DNA of 33,712 bases, taken from assembly GCA_959608625.1 (NCBI GenBank), contig CAUHQV010000027.1:1-33712 (forward strand). The letters run 5' to 3'. The DNA comes from an uncultured Flavobacteriales bacterium. Lineage in GTDB: Bacteria > Bacteroidota > Bacteroidia > Flavobacteriales > UBA1820. Both the position numbers and the translations under genes were made by a program. The notes beneath the pieces are model-generated. The model was not told the origin of the DNA. It saw only the letters and a program-made list of their open reading frames with translations, and searched no databases. Below, one piece after another: positions 23,777 through 31,964 of this stretch (within the stretch, counting starts at the first letter, position 1; each line of letters starts with the position of its first letter).

Positions 23777-24121
23777 CTAGCCTTTTATCATGGTAAGAAG
23801 CATTTTAAACCGCTCTACCGCCTGTAGGGAATGTTTTACCCCGGCCGGCATGATAAGCGACTCGCCTTCTTTCAGACGAAGCGGTATACCATCGAGCACG
23901 ATCTCTACTTGTCCGTCCAATATCTGAACGAACGCATCGAAAGGAGCGGTGTGTTCGCTGAGCCCCTGCCCCTTGTCAAACGAGAAAAGGGTGATGTTCC
24001 CCGCTTCGTTTTTGAGTACCTGTTTGCTCACCACACCCCCATCGGCATATTCGACCCTGTCCTTTAAAGCCATCACGGTCGATTTCGGAAAAGTTTCTTT
24101 CATGGTTTGTTTTAGATCCAT
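23777..24121 (-). CDS. Small cupin-domain protein
   Basis: This 114-residue single-domain cupin has the two motifs of the fold. Motif 1 is reduced to SEHTAPFDAFVQILDGQVEIVLDG and motif 2 is GESLIMPAGVKHSLQAVE. Metal-binding His residues are partly present (H in SEHTAP and H in GVKHSL). Its start overlaps the end of hcp by 10 bases, so it is translationally coupled. Such cupins often sit with redox or nitrosative-stress genes, but a catalytic role is not shown. Cytoplasmic. Confidence 0.87.
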   Translation of the reverse strand: MDLKQTMKETFPKSTVMALKDRVEYADGGVVSKQVLKNEAGNITLFSFDKGQGLSEHTAPFDAFVQILDGQVEIVLDGIPLRLKEGESLIMPAGVKHSLQAVERFKMLLTMIKG

Positions 24122-25755
24122 TGTTTTACATCTTCATCCGCCGACTGGGAGATCGGCCCGATACCGAAATTCCCGGCCAGCACTTTCGTCACATTCGGAG
24201 ACAGGAACGCCGGGAGCGTCGGCCCGAGATGGATGTTTTTGATACCCAGGCTGAGTAATGCCAACAGCACGATCACCGCTTTCTGTTCGTACCAGGCAAT
24301 ATTGAAGACGATCGGCAGGTCGTTCACGCTCTTGGCCCCGAAAGCCGTCTGGAGCGCCATCGCGACCACTACCCACGAGTAGCTGTCGTTGCACTGCCCG
24401 GCATCCAGCACGCGGGGAATTCCATCGATATCTCCCAACGGCAGTTTATTGTACCGGTATTTGGCACAGCCCGAGGTCAAAATGACCGTATCCTTCGGAA
24501 GGGCCTCGGCAAAATCGGTATAATATTGGCGGTACTTCATCCGTCCGTCGCAGCCGGACATTACCACGAATTTTTTGATCGCACCCGATTTTACAGCCTC
24601 CACTATTTTATCGGCCAGTGCCAATACCTGATGGTGCGCAAACCCGCCTACGATCTCTCCGTTTTCGATAGCCGTGGGCGGAGGGCACTTTTTAGCACGT
24701 TCGATAAGGGCCGAAAAATCTTTCGGATGGCCGTCCTTGCGGGCCGGGATATGCACCGATCCGGGGAATCCCGCCGATCCGGTGGTATAGACGCGATCCG
24801 CGTAGGTCGCCGTTTTCAGCGGTGGCACGATGCAGTTGGTCGTGAAGAGGAATACCCCGTTGAACGTTTCGAACTCCTCGCGCTGTTTCCACCAGGCATT
24901 GCCGTAATTCCCCACAAAATGGGGATATTTCTTGAAGGCCGGATAGGAATGCGCCGGTAGCATCTCGCTATGGGTATATACGTCCACGCCCGTCCCGGCC
25001 GTCTGCTCGAGCAGTTCTTCGAGGTCTTTCAGGTCATGGCCGCTTACCAGGATACCTGGATTTTTTCCCACACCGATATTCACCCGGGTCGCTTCCGGAT
25101 TTCCATAAGCCGTCGTATTGGCCTTGTCCAGCAGGGCCATCGCTTTGACGCCCATTTCCCCCACGCCCAATACGAGCGAAGTGAGTTCGTCGGCCCCTAT
25201 GTCCGGCCGGCTCACTTCCGCCAGGGCGTTTTCCATCATTTCGTAAATGTCGGGATCCTCGAAACCGAGGTTCAGGGCATGTTCGGTGTAGGCCGCCGCC
25301 CCCTTGCAGCCGTAGATCGCCAGTTGTTTGAGCGAACGGATGTCCTCGTCCTGCATACTGAGCACGCCGACCTCTCCGGCTACCGTCTCATACTGCGAAG
25401 GCTGGGGATGAAAGGTTACTTCGGGCATATCCGGCAGTTCTATGCCCCGCTTTTTAGCTGTACCTATGAGTTCGTTCTTTACGGCCAGGGCCGTAGCGAT
25501 CCGCTGTCGGATAGCCTGGTCGTCGAAATTGGCATTGGTGATGGTGCAGAACAGCGCATCTAAGATTTGGCGGCTGGCCTTGATATCCGGGTCGCCTTTT
25601 TCACGCAGCGTGCGGTTGACGATGGCTTCTCCCCGGACGGCATACAACAGCACGTCCATCAGTCCGGCGGTCTGCGGTTCCTTTCCGCAAACGCCTTTAA
25701 CGGTACAGCCTTTGTTCAAGGCCGTCTCCTGGCATTGGAAACAAAACATTTTCAT
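24112..25755 (-). CDS. hcp: Hybrid cluster protein (hydroxylamine reductase)
   Basis: This 547-residue cytoplasmic protein carries a [4Fe-4S] cluster and the hybrid Fe-S-O cluster; it reduces hydroxylamine and, in E. coli, NO. The N-terminal Cys pattern is C5-x2-C8-x8-C17-x5-C23 (CFQCQETALNKGCTVKGVC), the class I arrangement of strict anaerobes. Hybrid-cluster ligands occur in SGHDLKDLE, NCIVPP, MSGCDGR, TSGCAKYRYN and DAGQCNDSYS. The overlap with the cupin indicates one operon. No clear promoter box or reductase (hcr) gene was seen. Role in defence against nitrosative stress is established for the family. Confidence 0.96.
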   Translation of the reverse strand: MKMFCFQCQETALNKGCTVKGVCGKEPQTAGLMDVLLYAVRGEAIVNRTLREKGDPDIKASRQILDALFCTITNANFDDQAIRQRIATALAVKNELIGTAKKRGIELPDMPEVTFHPQPSQYETVAGEVGVLSMQDEDIRSLKQLAIYGCKGAAAYTEHALNLGFEDPDIYEMMENALAEVSRPDIGADELTSLVLGVGEMGVKAMALLDKANTTAYGNPEATRVNIGVGKNPGILVSGHDLKDLEELLEQTAGTGVDVYTHSEMLPAHSYPAFKKYPHFVGNYGNAWWKQREEFETFNGVFLFTTNCIVPPLKTATYADRVYTTGSAGFPGSVHIPARKDGHPKDFSALIERAKKCPPPTAIENGEIVGGFAHHQVLALADKIVEAVKSGAIKKFVVMSGCDGRMKYRQYYTDFAEALPKDTVILTSGCAKYRYNKLPLGDIDGIPRVLDAGQCNDSYSWVVVAMALQTAFGAKSVNDLPIVFNIAWYEQKAVIVLLALLSLGIKNIHLGPTLPAFLSPNVTKVLAGNFGIGPISQSADEDVKQWI

Positions 25756-25871
25756 AGCTTACACAATTTTAAACGGTTATACTTGGGTTAACTGATATTT
25801 CCATAAACAAAAAAAACGATCGGCCCGGTTACAATGCCCCACGGCCTGTTCGATCCCTAAAATCCGCCTGT

Positions 25872-27974
25872 TTATAACTTACAGTCCAAGTTACTCATTT
25901 CTTCCGTCATACGAAAAGAAAAATCCGGATATTCGTACAGGCTGAAACGGGGCTCCGTCTCCCCCCGGGTATAATCCCAGATCGTGGCGTAATCCTGCGG
26001 ATCCTCGCCCATCTTTCCCAACTGGCGCAGATAGGCGGCCAGCGATTTGTTTTCCACGATATAGATCCGCCCCATCCGGTCGATGATCGGGCTGTGGCGG
26101 CGGGTACCGTCGTGGTCGAACTGTAGGATACGCTTTCCCTCGGCCGTGATCCCTACCAGGCGGAACGTCATGCTTTTGCCAATAGCCGGCAGATTGAGTA
26201 CACTGCGGTCGGTAGCCAGGAAAGGCAGATGGTATTTATGCAGAAAACGGCGGATATGCCCGGCCGTATCCTTTCCCGACTCGAGCAGGACGCCCAGTTC
26301 GGCGGCCTGCCGCGGGTCGAGTCGCCCATAAATCTTTTCCTCGTGCTGTTCCTGCAGAGAACGGCTGTTCGGGGTGAAAACGGCGTAATTCTCGTCGAAA
26401 CCCTTCACCGAGAACGTATAGTAGCAGATCACTCCGAGCGTATTGAGTACCTCCCGCAGCCGGGCCGTATGCCCCCGCCGGGAGGCCGCCACGGTAAATA
26501 CCAACTGATTGGTGATCAACCACCCGGCCGAAAGTATCTTCCGGATCGCCTCCCGGGCTTCCGGGGTGATTTCCAGCGGCGTCTGGAAATGGGTTTGGAC
26601 GATGAACTGCTTCACCCCTACCGCCGAAGCTTTTTCTTTGAACTCGCGCAGGATCTCGACCAGCTCGTCGTCGATACGCATCGGCAGGTAGGCCGGCAGC
26701 CGTGAGCCCAGCCGTACGCGCTGCAATTCGGCGTATTTTTTCCCGTCCGGGCGTTCCATATTCGCCCGCCGCTTGCGGGCGGCCATCCGATAGACCGCAT
26801 CCAGCATATTGCGCAGGGTTTTGTTTTGGCTCATCAGCGCGTCACCCCCGGTAATGAGTATATCGCGCAATTGGGTGTCTTCTTCGAAATAATTCATCAG
26901 GCGGCGCAGCTTATGATCCCAACTCTCTTTCGGGCGCAGGGATTCGAACTCGAAATTCAGACGCTCGCTCTGGAAATCGTACATCCGCTGACAGGAAGCA
27001 CAGAGCCCGCCGCAGGCCCGCCCCATCGTATCGGGAATGAGGATAGCCACTTCCGGATAACGCCGGTGGATATTGTACCCATCCGGCAACATCCAGCCCG
27101 CGGCATTGGGTTTACCGGCCTCGACCACGTCCTCCTTTTCCCAGGCGCGGATATGACCGTACGTTTCCACCAATCGGGGCGAATAAAGGATATAGCTGCG
27201 GATCGCATCGTCGTTATACCCCTGCCCGCTGACGTTGAGCAGTGAAAGATAGTATGGGGTGGCAAAGAAAGGCATTCCCTTTTTCCGGGCCCGCAGCAAC
27301 ATATACATCGTTTCGGAGGAAAGCGTATTACCTAAAAACCGGTTCAGTTCCGTCGGGCTCTTGATCGCCGTCGAAAGGTGGAAACGGAAGTCATCCCACC
27401 ATTTTCCGACGAGCCGGTATTTCTCCGCATACTCCATTCCCTGCTCAAAATGAAAACGCGAAGAAGTCTTGGACTTGCGGTTCTCTATCTTCTGTATCAG
27501 CAAATGAAGCATGCGCTCTTTATTCTCCACGCGGATATCCGTCACTTCCCGGTCCAATCCCGAAGGCCAGCGGCGTGTCCGGCTCTTGACGAACGACAGA
27601 GAAGGCCGGGGAATAGCCGGTTCTTCGAGCCTTTTAAAAAGATGGTACAGGTCGATAAAAAGGTCTGTCGGCATCTCGCCGTCCTCCAAAGTGCCGGTAA
27701 GGAACTGCCACAAGAGTGTCAGGGTCTGTACCGGCATATTCTGCCCGGTAGACAATTCGTGGATATCCTGCCCATCGTATTCGATTAGCAGGCGTATCTG
27801 CTGCCCAGCCTCGTCATCCCCGGAAACGACCCGGGCGAACGACTTTTTCAAACGCCTTTTAAAGTCTTCGGCATCCGGACTTTTGGCGGCCATCGTTTCA
27901 AGGCCGGGCAAATTCTGGCGGTACAGCAGCCGAAGCTGGGATAGCGTGAACGAAAGTATTGTTCTTTGTTTCAT
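25872..27974 (-). CDS. Long KamA-family radical SAM protein
   Basis: The ATG at 27974 gives 700 residues; an upstream ATG at 28046 (724) adds a segment that does not look like a domain. The radical SAM cluster motif is CGGLCASC (C321, C325, C328), followed by the ILITGGDALM and RLGSRLPAYLPMRI blocks that mark lysine 2,3-aminomutase relatives, and a C-terminal LPAIGKSMTF resembling the PLP-Lys loop. Compared with the roughly 416-residue enzyme it has about 200 extra N-terminal residues. The Asp of the 'QCD' lysine-binding motif is not evident, so the substrate may not be free lysine. No lysine-degradation genes are nearby. Confidence 0.82.
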   Translation of the reverse strand: MKQRTILSFTLSQLRLLYRQNLPGLETMAAKSPDAEDFKRRLKKSFARVVSGDDEAGQQIRLLIEYDGQDIHELSTGQNMPVQTLTLLWQFLTGTLEDGEMPTDLFIDLYHLFKRLEEPAIPRPSLSFVKSRTRRWPSGLDREVTDIRVENKERMLHLLIQKIENRKSKTSSRFHFEQGMEYAEKYRLVGKWWDDFRFHLSTAIKSPTELNRFLGNTLSSETMYMLLRARKKGMPFFATPYYLSLLNVSGQGYNDDAIRSYILYSPRLVETYGHIRAWEKEDVVEAGKPNAAGWMLPDGYNIHRRYPEVAILIPDTMGRACGGLCASCQRMYDFQSERLNFEFESLRPKESWDHKLRRLMNYFEEDTQLRDILITGGDALMSQNKTLRNMLDAVYRMAARKRRANMERPDGKKYAELQRVRLGSRLPAYLPMRIDDELVEILREFKEKASAVGVKQFIVQTHFQTPLEITPEAREAIRKILSAGWLITNQLVFTVAASRRGHTARLREVLNTLGVICYYTFSVKGFDENYAVFTPNSRSLQEQHEEKIYGRLDPRQAAELGVLLESGKDTAGHIRRFLHKYHLPFLATDRSVLNLPAIGKSMTFRLVGITAEGKRILQFDHDGTRRHSPIIDRMGRIYIVENKSLAAYLRQLGKMGEDPQDYATIWDYTRGETEPRFSLYEYPDFSFRMTEEMSNLDCKL

Positions 27975-28285
27975 AAGTTCTTGTTTAAAAATTGAGATCC
28001 CCTGCTTACCTTCCAAGCCCGAAGAAACGGAAAAATCTACCGGCATACCATGAGATCGATTTTTTTTGGAATAACGGCCGTTTTTTCAAAAACCGGGAAG
28101 AGAAAATGCCGCTATTGTCGCTATATTACGAATTTTAGGGGAATTATGCAAAAAAACATGCCGCGCTGCGCTAGCATTTTTTGTTTTTACGGCGACCGGG
28201 AAACGGTAGAAAATGGAAAATACCGGGCAGAGAAACGCACACGGCAATTTTCAAAAAGCGGATAATACCGTAGAAGCTCGCCTCC
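27975..28285. other. Intergenic stretch upstream of the radical SAM gene
   Basis: About 310 bases. No TAnnTTTG box was found on the minus strand. A plus-strand ORF (28050-28265) has a Cys/Arg-rich low-quality translation and is not supported. The promoter of the radical SAM gene must be here, but I cannot point to it. Confidence 0.35.
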
Positions 28286-28321
28286 CGAAAAAACGAGAAA
28301 GGCACTCTTTTAGAATGCCTC
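28286..28321 (-). terminator. Intrinsic terminator of the lipoprotein gene
   Basis: Minus-strand stem AGGCATTC / GAGTGCCT (28300-28307 with 28313-28320, one G-U pair) is followed by TTCTCGTTTTTT. Confidence 0.75.
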
Positions 28322-28368
28322 TCTTATCGAATATCAGATATTTAATTTTAGATCATACCGCCTGACTG

Positions 28369-28842
28369 TTAATCATGGACTATCTCGGCCGCAAAGAAAA
28401 GATTAAACTGCTCTTCTGCCGAAGCGACCATCGTTAATTCCGCCCCTACGAACGGACTTTCATTGACGCCTTCAGCTATAGGCGTATCCGGCGTATAGGT
28501 CCAGACAGCCCACCTGATCTTATGGCCAGGCTTAGGGTTCGTTATACTGGCTGCCGGGCGTATTTTCACGATCGAATTCCGGGGGATTTGAACCCGGAAC
28601 GAGGAAGGGAAGTCCGGAAATTGGACATGCCGGGGTTGTCCGTCGGCATCCGTATACTCGATCCAGGATTGATCAAGGGGATTGTAAGGGGTCTCATACC
28701 CGGGCCCGGAATAGACCAGATCGATCAAGTCGGAAGATGAGTTTTGTGTTGTCAGATCCGGATTATCGCTCCCCTGAACGTTTTCCTTGGAGCACCCGAA
28801 ACATAGCAGAGCTACCAGAGGCAAAAGAAGAAGTGGTTTCAT
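28369..28842 (-). CDS. Hypothetical lipoprotein
   Basis: This 157-residue protein has a lipoprotein signal peptide, MKPLLLLPLVALLCFGC, with lipidation expected at Cys17, followed by an S-K-E-N stretch and a Ser/Asn-rich linker. The mature domain has many strands (RVQIPRNSIVKIRPAASIT, HKIRWAVWTYTP) and no recognised family motif. It is probably anchored in the outer or inner membrane facing the periplasm. It forms its own transcript, with a promoter at 28871-28878 and its own terminator. Confidence 0.8.
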   Translation of the reverse strand: MKPLLLLPLVALLCFGCSKENVQGSDNPDLTTQNSSSDLIDLVYSGPGYETPYNPLDQSWIEYTDADGQPRHVQFPDFPSSFRVQIPRNSIVKIRPAASITNPKPGHKIRWAVWTYTPDTPIAEGVNESPFVGAELTMVASAEEQFNLFFAAEIVHD

Positions 28843-28870
28843 ACGAGTAAATGGTATTTAGTTGTTCGGG

Positions 28871-28878
28871 CAAATGTA
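28871..28878 (-). promoter_or_regulatory. Bacteroidetes -7 box (TACATTTG) of the lipoprotein gene
   Basis: The minus strand reads TACATTTG, 28 bases before the lipoprotein ATG at 28842. Confidence 0.6.
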
Positions 28879-28953
28879 TAGAATATTTTCAATAATAAAT
28901 AAATACCTACAAAATAATTACTGTAGGAAACACACCTATTTTTTGCAAAAACT

Positions 28954-28980
28954 AAAAACCCGCAAACCGGAGTCTGCGGG
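28954..28980 (-). terminator. Intrinsic terminator of the ferredoxin-like gene
   Basis: Minus-strand stem CCCGCA / TGCGGG (28959-28964 with 28975-28980) is followed by TTTTTAG, just after the stop at 29007. Confidence 0.75.
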
Positions 28981-29006
28981 CCTCTCAAAGATGCAATAAA
29001 TACTAC

Positions 29007-29225
29007 TTATTTCTTTTCCAGCCGATAGCTCAATGCACCGGACGGGCACTTGCCGATCTGCTCGATAAGCTGCTCGGTGGTCGCATTCTCTATCTTTATC
29101 CACGGCCTGTCGGCGGGATTGTACACTTTCGGCAGCATACGGACGCATACCCCGGCATGCTGGCAAAGGGCAGGCTGCCAAATGATGGTCAACTCGCCGT
29201 TGGAATATTCTTTCTTGGTTCCCAT
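29007..29225 (-). CDS. YjdI-type divergent mono-cluster ferredoxin (Fer4_19)
   Basis: This 72-residue cytoplasmic protein has the Fer4_19 pattern: LCQHAGVC (C21, His23, C27) and KCPSGALSY (C60). There are only three cysteines, so the cluster is either [3Fe-4S] or uses another ligand. It starts with MGTKKEYSNGELTIIWQPA, like E. coli YjdI. It lies 31 bases downstream of the YjdJ-type gene, and the two families are commonly adjacent or fused. The role is unknown; electron transfer is an inference. Confidence 0.9.
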   Translation of the reverse strand: MGTKKEYSNGELTIIWQPALCQHAGVCVRMLPKVYNPADRPWIKIENATTEQLIEQIGKCPSGALSYRLEKK

Positions 29226-29256
29226 AGTATAAGTATAAATTTTAATAGATTGATCC

Positions 29257-29556
29257 TTATCTGATATTGATCCCTTTCATCACGATGCGCATCCACTCGG
29301 GATGCCGGGCGATATAACCGGCTACGAAAGGGCACTGCGGTACCAGAACGAGGCCTTTATCCTCGATATCCTCCAACGCTTCCTTCACCAGTTGCGCGCC
29401 GACACCTTTTCCTTCGAGCTGCATGGGAACCTCGGTATGGGTAAGGTAAATCTCTCCGTTCTTGGTCTTAATGTACTCGATCTTAGGGACTAAATTGCCG
29501 ATGTGAAATTCGTACTGCTTCTTTTCGGCGTTGTCGATCAATTCGTAATTTTCCAT
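29257..29556 (-). CDS. YjdJ-type GNAT (Acetyltransf_CG) protein
   Basis: This 99-residue protein is a minimal GNAT fold with the acetyl-CoA loop QLEGKGVGAQLVKEAL near residues 46-62 and a C-terminal CPFVAGYIARHPEW, the signature of the YjdJ/Acetyltransf_CG family. It is first in a two-gene operon with the YjdI-type ferredoxin. No clear promoter is visible; a near-match TAATTTTA lies at 29604-29611 on the minus strand. The acetylated substrate is unknown. Confidence 0.9.
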   Translation of the reverse strand: MENYELIDNAEKKQYEFHIGNLVPKIEYIKTKNGEIYLTHTEVPMQLEGKGVGAQLVKEALEDIEDKGLVLVPQCPFVAGYIARHPEWMRIVMKGINIR

Positions 29557-29689
29557 GATGTTTTAAGTTTTTAGGGTTCTCTATTCGTATCCCGGGGGCA
29601 TAGTAAAATTAAAAATTCCCCGGGACGCCCGGTATTTTTGCCCATTGTTATTATCTATGGGCCTATCGACACTCCGCTGGCGGAACCCG

Positions 29690-30064
29690 TCAGGGGAAGT
29701 CTACTTCCTGCAGCCTTTCAACGGGCAGATTTTCGGAATTTTTCTTCTGTTTATCGACGACCTTCACCAGGGAATAGGATTTGGAGGATGCATCCATGGG
29801 AGGATTTTCTACCTCGTCTATCTGTACTTTGACCACATATTCGTATCCTTTTTCGTAATCGAAACCATCGATCCGGTCGTAAAAGTACGTCCAATCGGGA
29901 GCGCCTTCTTCTTTTACCAGCAGGCAGGTTTGTGGGCCTACGCCTGTGCAATCCCTGGTTTCAGAGGCCACGATCCATGTCCGGACATCTCCTTTAGCTC
30001 CGGCACAGGCAAAAAGCGCGCCTAGCAGCGCGAAAAAGGCTAAAACCGTTACTTTTTCTCTCAT
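29690..30064 (-). CDS. DUF4377 lipoprotein
   Basis: The longer frame from 30097 would start inside the promoter box at 30095-30102, so the ATG at 30064 (124 residues) is used. It encodes a signal peptide ending FFALLGALFAC, with a plausible lipidation Cys20. The DUF4377 domain follows: RTWIVASETRDCTGVGPQTCLLVKE in pieces, WTYFYDRIDGFDYEKGYEY and a VQIDEVENPPMDASSKSYSLVKV region. Such domains also occur fused to META domains in heat-shock-type lipoproteins. Function unknown; periplasmic location is predicted. Confidence 0.85.
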   Translation of the reverse strand: MREKVTVLAFFALLGALFACAGAKGDVRTWIVASETRDCTGVGPQTCLLVKEEGAPDWTYFYDRIDGFDYEKGYEYVVKVQIDEVENPPMDASSKSYSLVKVVDKQKKNSENLPVERLQEVDFP

Positions 30065-30094
30065 AGTAATCGTTCTTTCGGGTTTACAATCAAT

Positions 30095-30102
30095 CAAATA
30101 TA
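30095..30102 (-). promoter_or_regulatory. Bacteroidetes -7 box (TATATTTG) of the DUF4377 gene
   Basis: The minus strand reads TATATTTG, about 30 bases before the ATG at 30064. It overlaps the alternative start at 30097 and so favours the shorter protein. Confidence 0.65.
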
Positions 30103-30239
30103 GAAATATTTTTTCCGGTGTAAAAAGAAAATCTGAAAAATGTAGGTTTTACGCCATGTCTTTGCCGATCCGGAAAAACCTTCCGGAAAATTTTACAAAA
30201 ATTTCACATCCTCTAACATTTCCGCTCGATTTTTGTGCA

Positions 30240-30247
30240 TATATTTG
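30240..30247 (+). promoter_or_regulatory. Bacteroidetes -7 box (TATATTTG) of the metY leader
   Basis: TATATTTG matches TAnnTTTG. Transcription would start near 30254, 14 bases before the leader ORF and about 240 bases before metY. Confidence 0.65.
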
Positions 30248-30267
30248 CTTCCGGATAATTAGGACAA

Positions 30268-30375
30268 ATGAAAATAAAGACCCCATATCCCGCCAGCCCC
30301 GCATCTGCCGCATCCGTGCAGATGACGATGTGCATGCGCCCAGCCTCCGGCCGGATATGCCGTCTATTGTCGTAA
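30268..30375 (+). CDS. Predicted metY leader peptide (35 residues)
   Basis: An ATG at 30268 with AGGAC just upstream opens a 35-codon ORF rich in Ser, Ala and Pro. It contains the sequence Q-M-T-M-C-M-R at codons 18-24 (three Met and one Cys in five codons) and a second Cys near the end (RICRLL). It ends at 30375, 31 bases before an intrinsic terminator and 121 bases before metY, an enzyme of methionine/cysteine synthesis. Ribosome pausing at the Met/Cys codons during starvation would favour readthrough. No homologue was compared, so the leader role is inference. Confidence 0.5.
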   Translation: MKIKTPYPASPASAASVQMTMCMRPASGRICRLLS

Positions 30376-30405
30376 ACTGAATCCCACAGTACTTCACAAT
30401 ATTCG

Positions 30406-30435
30406 AAGCCCGGCCTAAAAAGGCCGGGCTTTTTG
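30406..30435 (+). terminator. Intrinsic terminator (attenuator) upstream of metY
   Basis: An 11-bp stem AAGCCCGGCCT / AGGCCGGGCTT (30406-30416 with 30421-30431) has an AAAA loop and a T-run (TTTTTG) after it. It lies between the promoter and metY. GGCCGG at 30349-30354 in the leader ORF could pair with CCGGCC at 30410-30415 as an antiterminator. Confidence 0.85.
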
Positions 30436-30496
30436 TATCCGGTAAAACAGAAATCTGAAAATATAAATCCATAAACTTTAAAAAGAAAAAAAGACC

Positions 30497-31801
30497 ATGA
30501 GTAAAAAGAACTATCATTTCGACACCCTGCAGGTACACGCCGGACAGGCGGCAGACCCCGTAACCAACTCCAGGGCCGTACCCATCTACCAGACGACTTC
30601 GTACGTATTCGACAATGCCGGGGACGGGGCCGACCGCTTCGCCCTGAAGAAATTCGGGAATATCTATACCCGCCTGACCAATCCCACTACCGCTGTATTC
30701 GAAGAGCGTATTGCCGCCCTGGAGGGCGGTACGGCCGCAGTAGCTGCCGCCTCGGGACTGGCCGCCCAATTTCTGGCCGTAAGCAACCTGGCTGCCGTAG
30801 GGGACAACATCGTGAGCACCTCGTACATCTACGGCGGAACGCACAACCAATTCAAAGTCGCATTCAAGCGCCTGGGTATCGAAGTGCGCTTCGCCCAGGG
30901 GGACGACATACATTCCATCGCTTCGCTGATAGACGGGAACACGAAAGCCATTTATCTGGAAACCATCGGCAACCCGGAATTCAACGTGCCGGATTTCGAA
31001 CCGATCGTGGAGCTGGCCCGCAAACACGGCATTGCCGTGGTGACGGACAATACGTTCGGCGCCGGGGGATACCTGTGCCGCCCTATCGAGTGGGGTGTGA
31101 ACGTGGTCACGCATTCGGCTACCAAATGGATCGGCGGGCACGGCACCTCGCTGGGAGGCGTCGTAGTGGACGGCGGCAATTTCGACTGGGGCAGCGGCAA
31201 GTACCCAGCCCTGAGCGAACCGGCGGAAAGCTACCACGGACTGAATTTCTGGGAGACATTCGGTGCGGGAGGCCCGTTCGGCAATATCGCTTTCGCGTTG
31301 CGCACCCGGGCGGAAGGCCTGCGCGACCTGGGGCCGTGCATCAGCCCGTTCAATTCGTTCCAACTGCTCATCGGGCTGGAAACACTATCCCTGCGCGTAC
31401 AGCGGAGCGTGGACAATGCGCTGGAACTGGCCCAGTGGCTCCAGTCGCACCCGGCGGTGGAAAGCGTGAACTACCCGGGACTCCAAGACAACCCGCACCA
31501 TGTGCTGGCGAAAAAGTACCTGCGCAACGGGTTCGGAGCAGTACTCTCCTTCCGGGTAAAAGGGGACGCGAAAAAAGCGGCCGGGGTGATCGATTCGCTC
31601 GACCTGATCAGCCACTTGGCCAACGTAGGAGATGCCAAATCCCTCATTATCCACCCGGCTTCCACCACCCATTCGCAGCTTCCGTCCGCCGACCTGGAAA
31701 AAGCAGGCGTATACCCGAACCAGCTCCGCCTGTCGGTGGGTATCGAGGATGTCCGCGACCTGAAGTCCGACCTGGATCAGGCCCTTAAATCCTTATCCTG
31801 A
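30497..31801 (+). CDS. metY: O-acetylhomoserine sulfhydrylase
   Basis: This 434-residue PLP enzyme replaces the acetyl group of O-acetylhomoserine by sulfide (or methanethiol), giving homocysteine or methionine, in the cytoplasm. The start FDTLQVHAGQ, RAVPIYQTTSYVF and YTRLTNPTTAVFEERIAALEGG are family signatures. The PLP Lys is K210 in SATKWIGGHGTSLGG, and HPASTTHSQL and NQLRLSVGIEDV lie in the C-terminal domain. The length is typical (about 430). It stands alone, behind the leader ORF and terminator, which suggests attenuation by methionine/cysteine supply. A terminator follows at 31871. Confidence 0.96.
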   Translation: MSKKNYHFDTLQVHAGQAADPVTNSRAVPIYQTTSYVFDNAGDGADRFALKKFGNIYTRLTNPTTAVFEERIAALEGGTAAVAAASGLAAQFLAVSNLAAVGDNIVSTSYIYGGTHNQFKVAFKRLGIEVRFAQGDDIHSIASLIDGNTKAIYLETIGNPEFNVPDFEPIVELARKHGIAVVTDNTFGAGGYLCRPIEWGVNVVTHSATKWIGGHGTSLGGVVVDGGNFDWGSGKYPALSEPAESYHGLNFWETFGAGGPFGNIAFALRTRAEGLRDLGPCISPFNSFQLLIGLETLSLRVQRSVDNALELAQWLQSHPAVESVNYPGLQDNPHHVLAKKYLRNGFGAVLSFRVKGDAKKAAGVIDSLDLISHLANVGDAKSLIIHPASTTHSQLPSADLEKAGVYPNQLRLSVGIEDVRDLKSDLDQALKSLS

Positions 31802-31870
31802 AAAATAGGTTTTTTAAACAACTCTTGAGCAGTAGAGTGCCGCATCTAAAAATAGTTTGTATGTGTTGTT

Positions 31871-31906
31871 ATCCGGCCGGGGGAATCTCCCTCGCCGGAT
31901 TTTTTA
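31871..31906 (+). terminator. Intrinsic terminator after metY
   Basis: Stem ATCCGGC / GCCGGAT (31871-31877 with 31894-31900), extended inward by GGGGA / TCCC pairing, is followed by TTTTT. Confidence 0.8.
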
Positions 31907-31964
31907 TGCGAAGCCCGAAACGGATTTTATCCTATATTCTCGACCATCCAAAAAACACCCTGAA

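Noticed and set aside
28050..28265. A 71-codon plus-strand ORF upstream of the radical SAM gene.
   Set aside because: No family features and a strange composition; it starts against the 5' end of the alternative radical SAM start.
29633..29640. TATTTTTG on the plus strand, a perfect promoter box.
   Set aside because: No plus-strand gene follows; the genes on both sides are on the minus strand, so it is probably chance.
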